A stretch of 64,000 bases of DNA from Bacteroidota bacterium (GTDB taxonomy: Bacteria; Bacteroidota; Bacteroidia; Flavobacteriales; Weeksellaceae): assembly GCA_023399595.1 (NCBI GenBank), contig JAEWOR010000060.1:55588-119587 (forward strand), read 5' to 3'. The translations under genes were made by a program, and so were the position numbers. The notes under the pieces are model-generated. The model was not told where the DNA came from, did no database searches, and worked only from the letters and a program-made list of their open reading frames with translations. Numbering within the stretch: position 1 is the stretch's first letter; the number at the start of each line of letters is the position of its first letter. This document shows, one piece after another, positions 16,660 through 24,083 of this stretch.

Positions 16660-16696
16660 AAAACAAAAAATCCTAATGATTATTGTCATTAGGATT
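16660..16696 (-). terminator. Intrinsic terminator of the sorting-domain gene
   Basis: An 11-bp perfect stem AATCCTAATGA/TCATTAGGATT with a 6-nt loop. On the minus strand it is followed by TTTTTTGTTTTT. Confidence 0.85.
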
Positions 16697-16717
16697 GCTT
16701 TATTATTGTCTAAAAAC

Positions 16718-17068
16718 TTATTGCTTAACAATCTGTGTTACTTTTTGAGTGTTGTCACTTAAAATATAACGAACTAAATACTTTCCAGGTTTTAATTTTT
16801 CAATATTAATTTCACCTGCATTAGCATTAACAACAAAATAACCTACTTGAGTTCCTAAAATAGAATAAAAAGTTACCGTTTTTACTTTTAAAGATGAATC
16901 TTTAGCTTTCACTATTAAAAAATCTTTAGCTGGATTAGGGTAAGCCACTAAAACACCATCATCAGACTTACGAGTGAGAGATGTAGGCTCTTTTATTTGA
17001 GCTTTCAGACCTGCTGAAACTCCCATAAATAAACCTAAAAATATAAATAAATGTAAAAATTTCTTCAT
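16718..17068 (-). CDS. Mini-protein consisting of a signal peptide and a type IX sorting domain
   Basis: A 116-residue exported protein. MKKFLHLFIFLGLFMGVSAGLKA is a signal peptide. After a linker of about 15 residues the remaining ~75 residues are a type A C-terminal sorting domain: VLVAYPNPAKDFLIVKA, KVKTVTFYSILGTQVG, EINIEKLKPGKYLVRY and VTQIVKQ. Normally this domain ends a large secreted protein; here there is no cargo. The ATG at 17068 is chosen because the longer TTG start adds only two residues. It could be a decoy, a carrier, or a surface peptide; none of this is shown. A TATATTTG element lies upstream. Confidence 0.85.
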   Translation of the reverse strand: MKKFLHLFIFLGLFMGVSAGLKAQIKEPTSLTRKSDDGVLVAYPNPAKDFLIVKAKDSSLKVKTVTFYSILGTQVGYFVVNANAGEINIEKLKPGKYLVRYILSDNTQKVTQIVKQ

Positions 17069-17099
17069 CGACAATTCGTTTTTATTAAAAAACTACATA

Positions 17100-17107
17100 C
17101 AAATATA
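17100..17107 (-). promoter_or_regulatory. Promoter -7 element TATATTTG for the sorting-domain gene
   Basis: Read on the minus strand, a full TAnnTTTG match 31 nt upstream of the ATG at 17068. Confidence 0.5.
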
Positions 17108-17164
17108 AAAAATTCTATTAGTAATTACAATAGTAAAATCAATAGATTTTTACTTTCTAATACT

Positions 17165-17172
17165 TAAATTTG
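17165..17172 (+). promoter_or_regulatory. Promoter -7 element TAAATTTG for hemB
   Basis: Full TAnnTTTG match 29 nt before the hemB ATG, without an obvious -33 TTG. It is divergent from the promoter of the sorting-domain gene, 57 nt away. Confidence 0.5.
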
Positions 17173-17201
17173 CATCATCAAAAAACAAATACTGTTCCAA
17201 A

Positions 17202-18194
17202 ATGATTTATTCAAGAAATAGACGACTTAGAGTTAATGAGTCTATCAGGAGTTTAGTAAGAGAAACCACACTTTCCACCAACGATTTTGTAATGCCAATT
17301 TTTGTAATGGAAGGTGTAAACAAAGAAGAGCCAATTGCTTCTATGCCAGGTATTTTTAGAAGAAGTATTGATCTTACCGTGAAGGAATGTAAAGAACTGT
17401 TTAGTCTTGGTGTGAAAGCCGTAAATCTTTACATGAAAGTATCAGAAAATTTAAAGGACAACACCGGAAAGGAAGCTTGGAATCCTAATGGATTAATGCA
17501 AAATACCATTAAGGCTATTAAAGATGCTGTTCCAGAGATGATTGTAATGCCAGATGTAGCTTTAGATCCGTATTCCATTTATGGGCATGATGGTATTATT
17601 GAAAATGGTAAAGTTGCGAATGACGAAACTGTTGACGCACTTGCCAAAATGTCAGTTTCTTTGGCAGAAGCAGGAGCTGATGTTTTAGCGCCAAGTGATA
17701 TGATGGACGGAAGGGTACAAGCAATGCGAGAAGCTTTGGAGATGAATGGTTTTACAGAGGTAGGAATTTTGTCTTACGCTGCTAAATATGCAAGTTCGTT
17801 TTATGGTCCTTTTAGAAGTGCTTTAGATAGTGCGCCTAAAGAAGATATGGAAATTCCTAAAGATAAAAAAACATATCAGATGGATTTTCATAATTCCAGA
17901 GAAGCTTTGAATGAAACCTTTAAAGATATCGAAGAAGGGGCTGATATTATTATGATAAAACCAGGTCTGCCTTATTTGGATATCGTAGCCAAAATAAGGG
18001 AAGCTATTGATTTGCCTATTGCGGTTTACAACGTAAGCGGAGAATACGCAATGTTAAAGGCAGCTGCACAAAATGGTTGGTTGGATAATGATAAAGCGAT
18101 TATTGAAAGTTTAACTTGTATTAAAAGAGCAGGTGCAGACATGATCTTCACATACGCTGCAAAAGAAGCAGCACAATTACTTAGAAATTATTAG
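17202..18194 (+). CDS. hemB: Delta-aminolevulinic acid dehydratase (porphobilinogen synthase)
   Basis: Condenses two 5-aminolevulinate molecules to porphobilinogen in haem synthesis; cytoplasmic. It is 330 residues, full length. The two active-site lysines are visible in SYAAKYASSFYGPFR near residue 197 and MIKPGLPYLDIV near 250. At the usual zinc-site position the sequence reads DVALDPYSIYGHDG near residue 118, with Ala/Asp in place of the cysteines, so this is the metal-B zinc-independent, magnesium-type enzyme. A DUF1569 gene follows by 16 nt. Confidence 0.97.
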   Translation: MIYSRNRRLRVNESIRSLVRETTLSTNDFVMPIFVMEGVNKEEPIASMPGIFRRSIDLTVKECKELFSLGVKAVNLYMKVSENLKDNTGKEAWNPNGLMQNTIKAIKDAVPEMIVMPDVALDPYSIYGHDGIIENGKVANDETVDALAKMSVSLAEAGADVLAPSDMMDGRVQAMREALEMNGFTEVGILSYAAKYASSFYGPFRSALDSAPKEDMEIPKDKKTYQMDFHNSREALNETFKDIEEGADIIMIKPGLPYLDIVAKIREAIDLPIAVYNVSGEYAMLKAAAQNGWLDNDKAIIESLTCIKRAGADMIFTYAAKEAAQLLRNY

Positions 18195-18210
18195 AACAAT
18201 TTTATAAAAA

Positions 18211-18666
18211 ATGGAAAATATTTTTGATTCCGAAGTAGCACAAAAGTATATTAACAGAATAAATACATTGTCTAAGGAATCACAGCCTAAATGGGGCACA
18301 ATGTCTGTGGATCAAATGTTGGCACATTGCAACGTAACTTACGAACTTGTTTATGAACCCGAAAAACATAAAAAAGTTGGGGGACTTGCAAAATTTTTTC
18401 TTAGCACTTTTGTAAAGTCTAAGGTTGTAAGCGAAACTCCTTACAAACAAAATATTCCTACGGGGCCACAATTTAAAATTGCCGGAAAAAAAGATTTTGA
18501 TGTGGAGAAAAAAAGATTGATTGGTTTTATTCAGAAAACTCAACAATTAGGAAGAAATGCTTTTTATGGAAAAGAATCGGTTTCGTTTGGAGCTTTGAAA
18601 TCTGATGAGTGGAACAATATGTTTGTAAAACATTTAGACCATCACTTAAAACAATTTGGAGTTTAA
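18211..18666 (+). CDS. DUF1569 protein (DinB-like fold)
   Basis: A 151-residue cytoplasmic protein of the DUF1569 family. Family marks are KWGTMSVDQMLAHC near residue 28-41, PTGPQFKIAGKKDF near 82-95, and the C-terminal MFVKHLDHHLKQFGV. The His residues in MLAHC and HLDHHL lie where DinB-like four-helix proteins hold a metal, so it may be a metal-binding thiol-transferase-like protein; that is inference. It is probably co-transcribed with hemB and ended by the terminator directly downstream. Confidence 0.85.
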   Translation: MENIFDSEVAQKYINRINTLSKESQPKWGTMSVDQMLAHCNVTYELVYEPEKHKKVGGLAKFFLSTFVKSKVVSETPYKQNIPTGPQFKIAGKKDFDVEKKRLIGFIQKTQQLGRNAFYGKESVSFGALKSDEWNNMFVKHLDHHLKQFGV

Positions 18667-18687
18667 AAAAATAAGTTTTTAATAATG

Positions 18688-18719
18688 AGCTCACTAATAA
18701 TTTTAGTGGGCTTTTTTTA
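18688..18719 (+). terminator. Intrinsic terminator after the DUF1569 gene
   Basis: A 10-bp stem AGCTCACTAA/TTAGTGGGCT with one G-U pair, followed by a T run. Confidence 0.85.
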
Positions 18720-18780
18720 TATCTAAGTATTTTTCTGAAATAAATTTTATTAATTTTACTTAAGTGAAAAATCAAAACAC

Positions 18781-19251
18781 ATGAAAAAAATATTCTATTT
18801 ATTTATTTTTATTTCATCTTTTAGTTGGGCTCAAATGCCTAATATTTCATCCGTTTGGTTGAATAATAGTAAGGCTTATACGGGAACTATCGGGAAAAAT
18901 AATCAGGAATTGAAAGTGAAAATTAATATTTCTGAGCAGAATAAGAAAAACGATCAAGAATATTTTGTTTCTGGTTATACCTTAGTGAATCTTACTTATA
19001 ACAAATTTGAAGGCAAAATCACCATCGAAAAATATAAAAACTCCAAAAAAAAAGGAAAGGTTTTTGGGATTTATGAATTTTCTGAAGAGAATAAAAACTC
19101 TCATTCGGGATCTTTAGAAGGGAAATTTGTGTATACTTTTAAATGGAATCCAAAAACAGAAAAAATTGAATCAAGCGATATGCAGTTTACAGGAGATTGG
19201 GCAAGTTATGATGGTAAACTTCAATTTCCTACGCAGTGGAAGAATAATTAA
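18781..19251 (+). CDS. Exported protein, unknown function
   Basis: A 156-residue protein with signal peptide MKKIFYLFIFISSFSWA cleaved before QMPNIS. The mature part is rich in Lys, Asn and Ser with alternating beta-strand-like segments (AYTGTIGKNNQELKVKINIS; YTFKWNPKTEKIE; MQFTGDWASYDGKLQFPTQW). No family is recognised. It is probably periplasmic or in the outer membrane. The VOC gene follows by 11 nt, so the two may share a transcript. Confidence 0.75.
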   Translation: MKKIFYLFIFISSFSWAQMPNISSVWLNNSKAYTGTIGKNNQELKVKINISEQNKKNDQEYFVSGYTLVNLTYNKFEGKITIEKYKNSKKKGKVFGIYEFSEENKNSHSGSLEGKFVYTFKWNPKTEKIESSDMQFTGDWASYDGKLQFPTQWKNN

Positions 19252-19262
19252 AAAAATAGAGT

Positions 19263-19634
19263 ATGAATTTAGGAGCTTTTTCTATAAGTTTAAGTGTAAA
19301 AGATTTACAAAAATCTAAAGAATTCTATGAGAAACTAGGATTTTCTATCATGGGTGGAGCAATGGAGCAGAAATACCTTATCATGAAAAACGGGACTACA
19401 CTTATCGGGCTTTTTCAAGCGATGTTTGAAGGAAATATGCTTACTTTTAATCCTGGTTGGGATCAAGATGCAAAAGAATATAACCCGTTTGATGATGTAA
19501 GAAGCATTCAACAAAAATTAAAAATTGGTGGCGTTCAATTGGAAAAAGAAGTCGATGAAACTACACAAGGACCAGCGCACATTTTCCTGAAAGATCCAGA
19601 CGGAAACATGATATTAATAGATCAACACAGATAG
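19263..19634 (+). CDS. VOC-fold protein (glyoxalase/bleomycin-resistance type)
   Basis: A 123-residue cytoplasmic protein with the paired beta-alpha-beta-beta-beta units of the vicinal oxygen chelate fold: SISLSVKDLQKSKEFYEKLGF at residues 7-27, GTTLIGLFQ near 44, and the closing HIFLKDPDGNMILI near 107. Members range from glyoxalases to antibiotic-binding proteins; the substrate is unknown. It begins a run of four small VOC/SRPBCC genes on the same strand. Confidence 0.88.
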   Translation: MNLGAFSISLSVKDLQKSKEFYEKLGFSIMGGAMEQKYLIMKNGTTLIGLFQAMFEGNMLTFNPGWDQDAKEYNPFDDVRSIQQKLKIGGVQLEKEVDETTQGPAHIFLKDPDGNMILIDQHR

Positions 19635-19660
19635 AATGTGTTAATTATAAAATATAAATT

Positions 19661-20110
19661 ATGGCAACAGTAAACGCTTATGTAACATTTAATGGAAATT
19701 GTGAGGAAGCTTTCAATTTTTATAAATCAAATTTTGGTGGCGAGTTTCAATATATCGGAAAATTTGGAGATATGCCACCTTCTGAAGATGGAAAACAAGT
19801 TCCTGAAGAAGATAAAAATAAAGTAATGCATGTTTCTCTTCCTATTTCTAAGGAAACTATATTAATGGGAAGCGATACGGGGGGAGAATGGGCTTCTCAT
19901 TTTAATCAGGGTAACAATGTTTCTTTGTCTATAAATGTAGACTCTAAAGAGGAAGCAGATAGATTATACAAAGGATTGTCGGATGGAGGAATGCAGACAA
20001 TGCCAATGGAAGAAACATTTTGGGGGGCTTACTTCGGGATGTTTACAGATAAATTCGGGATTAATTGGATGATCAATTATGATGATCCTGCAAAAGTTCA
20101 ACAACAATAA
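19661..20110 (+). CDS. VOC-fold protein, PhnB-like
   Basis: A 149-residue cytoplasmic protein of the PhnB-like VOC subfamily: TVNAYVTFNGNCEEAFNFYKS at the N-terminus, PEEDKNKVMHVSLPIS near residue 48, ILMGSD, and ETFWGAYFGMFTDKFGINWMINYD near the C-terminus. Pipelines often mislabel this group as 3-demethylubiquinone methyltransferase; no methyltransferase motif is present. Function unknown. Confidence 0.88.
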   Translation: MATVNAYVTFNGNCEEAFNFYKSNFGGEFQYIGKFGDMPPSEDGKQVPEEDKNKVMHVSLPISKETILMGSDTGGEWASHFNQGNNVSLSINVDSKEEADRLYKGLSDGGMQTMPMEETFWGAYFGMFTDKFGINWMINYDDPAKVQQQ

Positions 20111-20115
20111 TTATA

Positions 20116-20143
20116 AAGCTGCCTTTTGGCAGTTTTTCTTTTT
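20116..20143 (+). terminator. Hairpin with T run just before the SRPBCC gene
   Basis: An 8-bp stem AAGCTGCC/GGCAGTTT with one G-U pair and a TTTT loop, followed by TTTCTTTTT. It ends 3 nt before the ATG at 20147, so it may partly stop transcription into the next gene. Confidence 0.7.
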
Positions 20144-20146
20144 AAT

Positions 20147-20569
20147 ATGGAAAAAGTAATTGTACAGTCGTTTTTAAATGCTTCTCCAGAAAGAATTTGG
20201 AGGGCTTTAACCAATAAAGATGAAATGAAAAATTGGTATTTTGATATTCCAGATTTTAAACTGGAGTTGCATCATCAATTTAATTTCTACGAACCTGGTA
20301 ATGAAAAAAAATACCATCATCTATGTGAAATTACAGAAATTATCTCCGAAAGGAAACTCCAACATACATGGGCTTATCCAGATTTTTCACCTAACAAAAC
20401 TCTTGTTACTTGGGAAATAATTGCCTTTGAAAATGGATGTAATCTACAGCTCTCTCATTCTGGATTAGAAAAATTCGCACATTTAGGTGAAGAATTTTCA
20501 TTGAAAAACTTTGAAGAAGGTTGGGAAATTAATATCAATCAAAGTTTAAAAGATTTCGTTGAAAAATAA
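20147..20569 (+). CDS. SRPBCC / AHSA1-type protein
   Basis: A 140-residue cytoplasmic START-like protein: VIVQSFLNASPERIWRALTN at the N-terminus, MKNWYFDIPDFKL, HHLCEITEIISERKLQHTWAYPD, and the C-terminal EGWEININQSLKDFV helix that closes the hydrophobic cavity. The ATG is chosen; an upstream TTG at 20126 sits inside the terminator hairpin. The family binds hydrophobic ligands or Hsp90-like partners; the ligand here is unknown. Confidence 0.87.
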   Translation: MEKVIVQSFLNASPERIWRALTNKDEMKNWYFDIPDFKLELHHQFNFYEPGNEKKYHHLCEITEIISERKLQHTWAYPDFSPNKTLVTWEIIAFENGCNLQLSHSGLEKFAHLGEEFSLKNFEEGWEININQSLKDFVEK

Positions 20570-20577
20570 TTGAATTA

Positions 20578-20961
20578 ATGACAAAATTTCAATCCTTACA
20601 ACCTATTCTTTGGACAGATTCATTAGATGAAAGTATTCAGTTTTATACAGAAATTTTAGAATTTTCCGTTGGGGAATTGAATGAAGATTGGCAATGGGCT
20701 TCATTATATAAAGACGAAGTTGAACTCATGCTGTCGGCTCCTAATACCCATTTTGCGCATCAAAAAATAGGTTTTACAGGTTCTTTTTATTTTAAGGTAA
20801 ATAATGTTGATGAACTTTGGAGTTTTTTAAAATTTAAAACTGAAATTTGCTACAAAATAGAAAATTTTGAATGGGGAATGAGGGAGTTTGCCATTTATGA
20901 TAACAACAAGTATATCTTACAATTCGGGCAAGAAATTTTAAACTCTTTGAAAGAGGAATAA
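20578..20961 (+). CDS. VOC-fold protein
   Basis: A 127-residue cytoplasmic protein: LQPILWTDSLDESIQFYTEIL at the N-terminus, ASLYKDEVELMLSAP, FYFKVNNVDELWSFL, and MREFAIYDNNKYILQFGQEI at the C-terminus, the two VOC half-domains. It follows the SRPBCC gene by 8 nt, so the two are likely one transcript. Substrate unknown; bleomycin-resistance-like proteins look similar, but nothing here points to drug binding. Confidence 0.85.
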   Translation: MTKFQSLQPILWTDSLDESIQFYTEILEFSVGELNEDWQWASLYKDEVELMLSAPNTHFAHQKIGFTGSFYFKVNNVDELWSFLKFKTEICYKIENFEWGMREFAIYDNNKYILQFGQEILNSLKEE

Positions 20962-20996
20962 TAATTGCTACTTTTGAAAAATATTTTTAAGAAAAA

Positions 20997-22019
20997 ATGA
21001 GAAAAACTTTTATACTAGGGATTGCAGCGTTCATGCTTCTTGTTTCTTGTAATAAAGACAAAGCTATTTTAGATAATTTAAGCAACTACAATTCTTCAAT
21101 GGAGACTTCTGGCTACCATTTTGGTGATCAATTAGATCTTCCTAAAGAAGTTACAGATAATGCAGAAAGTATTGTGATTAGCTTTGGAGAAAAAGAAACT
21201 AAAAATTTAACCATTGATCCTCAGTTTTTTACATTGGGAGATAATCCGGTTACGTTTATTATTAAAACAAAAGGTGGAGAAACCCTTAACCAAGATGCCA
21301 CTATAAATGTTTTTGCAAAAACGCCTGAGAAAAATATCAACTACGAAATTGTAAAAGAATATCCTCATAATCCTGCGAATTTTGTTCAAGGTTTCCAGTT
21401 GGAAGGCAACATAATTTATGAAAGTGACGGGCAACATGGTTCTTCTCAAATCTTAAAATACAATCTTGGAGATACAACTCCAATTGCATCAACCAAACAA
21501 GCAGATACTGTTTTTTCTGAAGGAGCAACTATTATTGGTGACAAAGTTTATCAGTTAACTTGGCAGAATAAGGTGGGATATATTTACGATAAAGCTTCTT
21601 TAAAACTTTTATCGGAATTTCCTTATCCAAATGCTATTGGTGAAGGTTGGGGTTTAACGTATGATGGTGAAAATTTAATCTTATCAGACGGTACAAAAAC
21701 TTTATATTTCTTAAATCCAGCTGATCCTTCCAAAATTGTGAAACAAGTTTCTGTTGCAGGAAATGCACAAGTCTACGATCAACTCAACGAGCTTGAATAC
21801 CACAATGGTTTTGTATATGCAAACGTTTGGCAAAAACCAATTATTCTCAAAATAAATCCTAAAAATGGTGAAGTTGTTGGGAAATTTGATTTTACAGCTA
21901 TTGCTAAAAATCACACCAAAGGAGCAGATGATGTTTTAAACGGAATTGCTTTTAAAGGTGATAATATGATTATTACTGGTAAAAATTGGGATAAAATGTA
22001 TGAAGTGGCAATTAAATAA
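20997..22019 (+). CDS. Glutaminyl-peptide cyclotransferase (glutamine cyclotransferase), lipoprotein
   Basis: A 340-residue lipoprotein with signal MRKTFILGIAAFMLLVSC and Cys18 as lipobox. An N-terminal Ig-like region of about 100 residues precedes the five-bladed propeller of the plant/bacterial glutamine cyclotransferase family: EYPHNPANFVQGFQLEGN, FSEGATIIGDKVYQLTWQN, FPYPNAIGEGWGLTYDGENL, LNELEYHNGFVYANVWQ and VLNGIAFKGDNMIITGKNWDKMYEV. The enzyme turns N-terminal Gln into pyroglutamate. Many exported proteins in this window begin with Gln after the signal peptide (for example QIDFS, QMPNI), so it may cap them in the periplasm (inference). Confidence 0.92.
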   Translation: MRKTFILGIAAFMLLVSCNKDKAILDNLSNYNSSMETSGYHFGDQLDLPKEVTDNAESIVISFGEKETKNLTIDPQFFTLGDNPVTFIIKTKGGETLNQDATINVFAKTPEKNINYEIVKEYPHNPANFVQGFQLEGNIIYESDGQHGSSQILKYNLGDTTPIASTKQADTVFSEGATIIGDKVYQLTWQNKVGYIYDKASLKLLSEFPYPNAIGEGWGLTYDGENLILSDGTKTLYFLNPADPSKIVKQVSVAGNAQVYDQLNELEYHNGFVYANVWQKPIILKINPKNGEVVGKFDFTAIAKNHTKGADDVLNGIAFKGDNMIITGKNWDKMYEVAIK

Positions 22020-22045
22020 TTGCTATCTTTAAAAAATATTAAGTT

Positions 22046-22076
22046 AGCGTTCTTATTTTAGGACGCTTTCTTTTTT
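22046..22076 (+). terminator. Intrinsic terminator after glutamine cyclotransferase
   Basis: An 8-bp stem AGCGTTCT/AGGACGCT with one G-U pair, followed by TTCTTTTTT, 5 nt before the next ATG. Confidence 0.75.
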
Positions 22077-22081
22077 AATGA

Positions 22082-22861
22082 ATGAAAAAGCTATTTGTTT
22101 TTTTTATCTGTTTGCTAGGTTTTTGGGCATCTGCTCAAAAGGAAATTCCTTTGGATTCTTTGAAGCTGAATAATGCAAAAGATCTTCTTGTGGATGACTA
22201 CGGAAATCTTTATTTATACAGCAAAGATTTTAGCTTCACCAAGTACGATTCTTTGGGAAGTCAGAAGGGGAGAATGATGTTTACGCTTCCTTACAAAATT
22301 CAATCTGTGCAAAACCCCTTGTGGTTACCCATGTTTTCAGAAAATGAACAAGAATTAAAGTTTGTGGACATTAACCTAAATGAAATTCAAAAACTTGATT
22401 TTAGACAGAAATTTGGCTTTATAAAACTGGCTTTCGCCGAAGATTTACAACAAATTTGGCTTTTAGATGAAAGCACAAAAAGACTTCTTCAATACAACTT
22501 TAGAACCGAAACTACTATTAATTCTTATCCTTTCGATTTAAAATATGAAGAACTAATAGACATGCTGATTTTTGAATCTAAAGTCTATATTATTAGTAAA
22601 AATAAATTTCAGGTTTTTAATTTTAAATTTGAGAAACTGTTTGAAATTGAACTTTTAGAAGGTAAAAGATTGAGAAGAGAAAATGATAATATTCTAATCA
22701 TTACTAATAAAACAATTTATCAATACATTTCGAATTCTGGACTGAAAATTATTTTTAATGATCCTGATGCTAAAATTGTGGATAAAAATATGCAAGCTTA
22801 TTTTGAAATCAAACAAGACAAGCTTTATCTTTACAAAATCAAAGAAAACAAAGAGGAATAA
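22082..22861 (+). CDS. Exported propeller-like protein, unknown function
   Basis: A 259-residue protein with signal peptide MKKLFVFFICLLGFWASA before QKEIP. The mature part has repeated blade-like patterns (LLVDDYGNLYLYSKDFSFTKYD; AFAEDLQQIWLLDESTKRLLQYN; MLIFESKVYIISKNKFQVFN; DNILIITNKTIYQYIS), suggesting a small beta propeller. No catalytic motif is visible. It lies between glutamine cyclotransferase and the deoxynucleoside kinase. I do not recognise a named family. Confidence 0.75.
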   Translation: MKKLFVFFICLLGFWASAQKEIPLDSLKLNNAKDLLVDDYGNLYLYSKDFSFTKYDSLGSQKGRMMFTLPYKIQSVQNPLWLPMFSENEQELKFVDINLNEIQKLDFRQKFGFIKLAFAEDLQQIWLLDESTKRLLQYNFRTETTINSYPFDLKYEELIDMLIFESKVYIISKNKFQVFNFKFEKLFEIELLEGKRLRRENDNILIITNKTIYQYISNSGLKIIFNDPDAKIVDKNMQAYFEIKQDKLYLYKIKENKEE

Positions 22862-22939
22862 ACGCAATAGTCTTATTGTGAGTGTTTTATCTCTTAATTC
22901 TAATTTGTTACATCATTAATTCTTTTAAATCAAACAATA

Positions 22940-23554
22940 ATGCACATTGCTGTAACTGGAAATATTGGCGCTGGAAAAACCACTTTAACAAGAATGCTTT
23001 CCAAACATTATAATTGGGACGCTCAATATGAAGACGTAGATCATAATCCTTATTTGGAGGACTTTTATGCAGACATGAGCAAGTGGAGTTTTGCACTGCA
23101 AATTTATTTCTTGGGAAGCCGTTTCAGACAGGTAAAAGAAATTCGTGAATCTGGAAAAAATATTATTCAAGACCGTACAATTTATGAAGATGCTCATATT
23201 TTTGCGGAAAACCTTAATGATATGAACCTGCTTTCAGAAAGAGATTTTCAGAATTATTCTTCTTTATTCGAATTAATGAAAGGCTTTGTATCAGCTCCAG
23301 ATTTATTGGTTTATTTAAAATCTGATGTTCCTAACTTGGTGAAAAAAATTTACAAAAGAGGAAGAGATTATGAGGCTTCTATTAGTATTGATTACCTTTC
23401 TAAACTCAACCAAAAATATGAAAATTGGATTTCCAATTATAAAGACGGAAAACTGCTTATTATTGAAGTAGACGAGTTGGATTTTGTGGAAAGACCAGAA
23501 GACTTTGGCTTAATTCTAGAAAAGATAGAAACGGAACTTCACGGTTTGTTTTAA
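22940..23554 (+). CDS. Deoxynucleoside kinase (dGK/dAK type)
   Basis: Phosphorylates deoxynucleosides for nucleotide salvage; cytoplasmic. It is 204 residues. P-loop GNIGAGKTTL is at residues 8-17, followed by the substrate-binding W/Q region (SKWSFALQIYFLGSRFRQ), the DRT motif in IIQDRTIYEDAHIFA near residue 75, and the lid arginines in KRGRDYE. These are the deoxyguanosine/deoxyadenosine kinase hallmarks. The preferred base is not readable from sequence. No close co-directional partner is seen. Confidence 0.93.
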   Translation: MHIAVTGNIGAGKTTLTRMLSKHYNWDAQYEDVDHNPYLEDFYADMSKWSFALQIYFLGSRFRQVKEIRESGKNIIQDRTIYEDAHIFAENLNDMNLLSERDFQNYSSLFELMKGFVSAPDLLVYLKSDVPNLVKKIYKRGRDYEASISIDYLSKLNQKYENWISNYKDGKLLIIEVDELDFVERPEDFGLILEKIETELHGLF

Positions 23555-23638
23555 TTAATTTTCATTGAATTTATCTGATTTTTTAAGGGGTATTAGTTAA
23601 TATTAAGTTAAAAAACAGAACATTTGCTGTTATTTTAG

Positions 23639-23646
23639 TATATTTG
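23639..23646 (+). promoter_or_regulatory. Promoter -7 element TATATTTG for the ArsC-like gene
   Basis: Full TAnnTTTG match 17 nt before the ATG at 23664. The nearest upstream TTG is only 12 nt away, too close for a standard -33 element. Confidence 0.5.
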
Positions 23647-23663
23647 ACAATAAGTTTACAAAA

Positions 23664-24014
23664 ATGGTACTAAAAGTTTTGCATAACGGCGACTGCTCAA
23701 AATCTAGGGCAATTTTAGAATACCTTGATGAAAATGAGGTGCAGTTTGAAGTTATTGATATCATAAATGATCCATTAACGGTTCAGGAATTAGAAGCATT
23801 GCTTAAAAAATTGAACCTTACGGTAAACGATATTATTAGAAAAAACGATAAATTTTTTAAAGAAAATTTTGCAAATAAAAATCTTACTGATGAGGATTTA
23901 TTAAAGGTTTTATCTGAAAATCCATCATTGTTACAAAGACCTATTCTTATAAAAGGAAGTGTTGCAATGATAGGAAGACCTTTAGAAAATGTGAAATTTT
24001 TTATTGATAAGTAG
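23664..24014 (+). CDS. ArsC/Spx-family thioredoxin-fold protein (arsenate reductase-like)
   Basis: A 116-residue cytoplasmic protein with the ArsC active site: VLHNGDCSKSRAILEYL near residues 5-21 with the catalytic Cys in C-S-K-S-R, and LLQRPILIKGSVAMIGRP near residue 92 with the stabilising Arg. This is the glutaredoxin-linked ArsC family. No arsenite transporter or ArsR is near, so it may be a general redox or Spx-like protein; arsenate reduction is only a family-based guess. Confidence 0.88.
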   Translation: MVLKVLHNGDCSKSRAILEYLDENEVQFEVIDIINDPLTVQELEALLKKLNLTVNDIIRKNDKFFKENFANKNLTDEDLLKVLSENPSLLQRPILIKGSVAMIGRPLENVKFFIDK

Positions 24015-24083
24015 TGTAATATTACTTTCAAAAACACAAATGATTAATATAGAATTTGTTTAATCATTGAATGAAATAATGCT

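Noticed and set aside
19661..20110. 3-demethylubiquinone methyltransferase
   Set aside because: This common automatic label does not fit: the fold is VOC and no SAM-binding motif exists.
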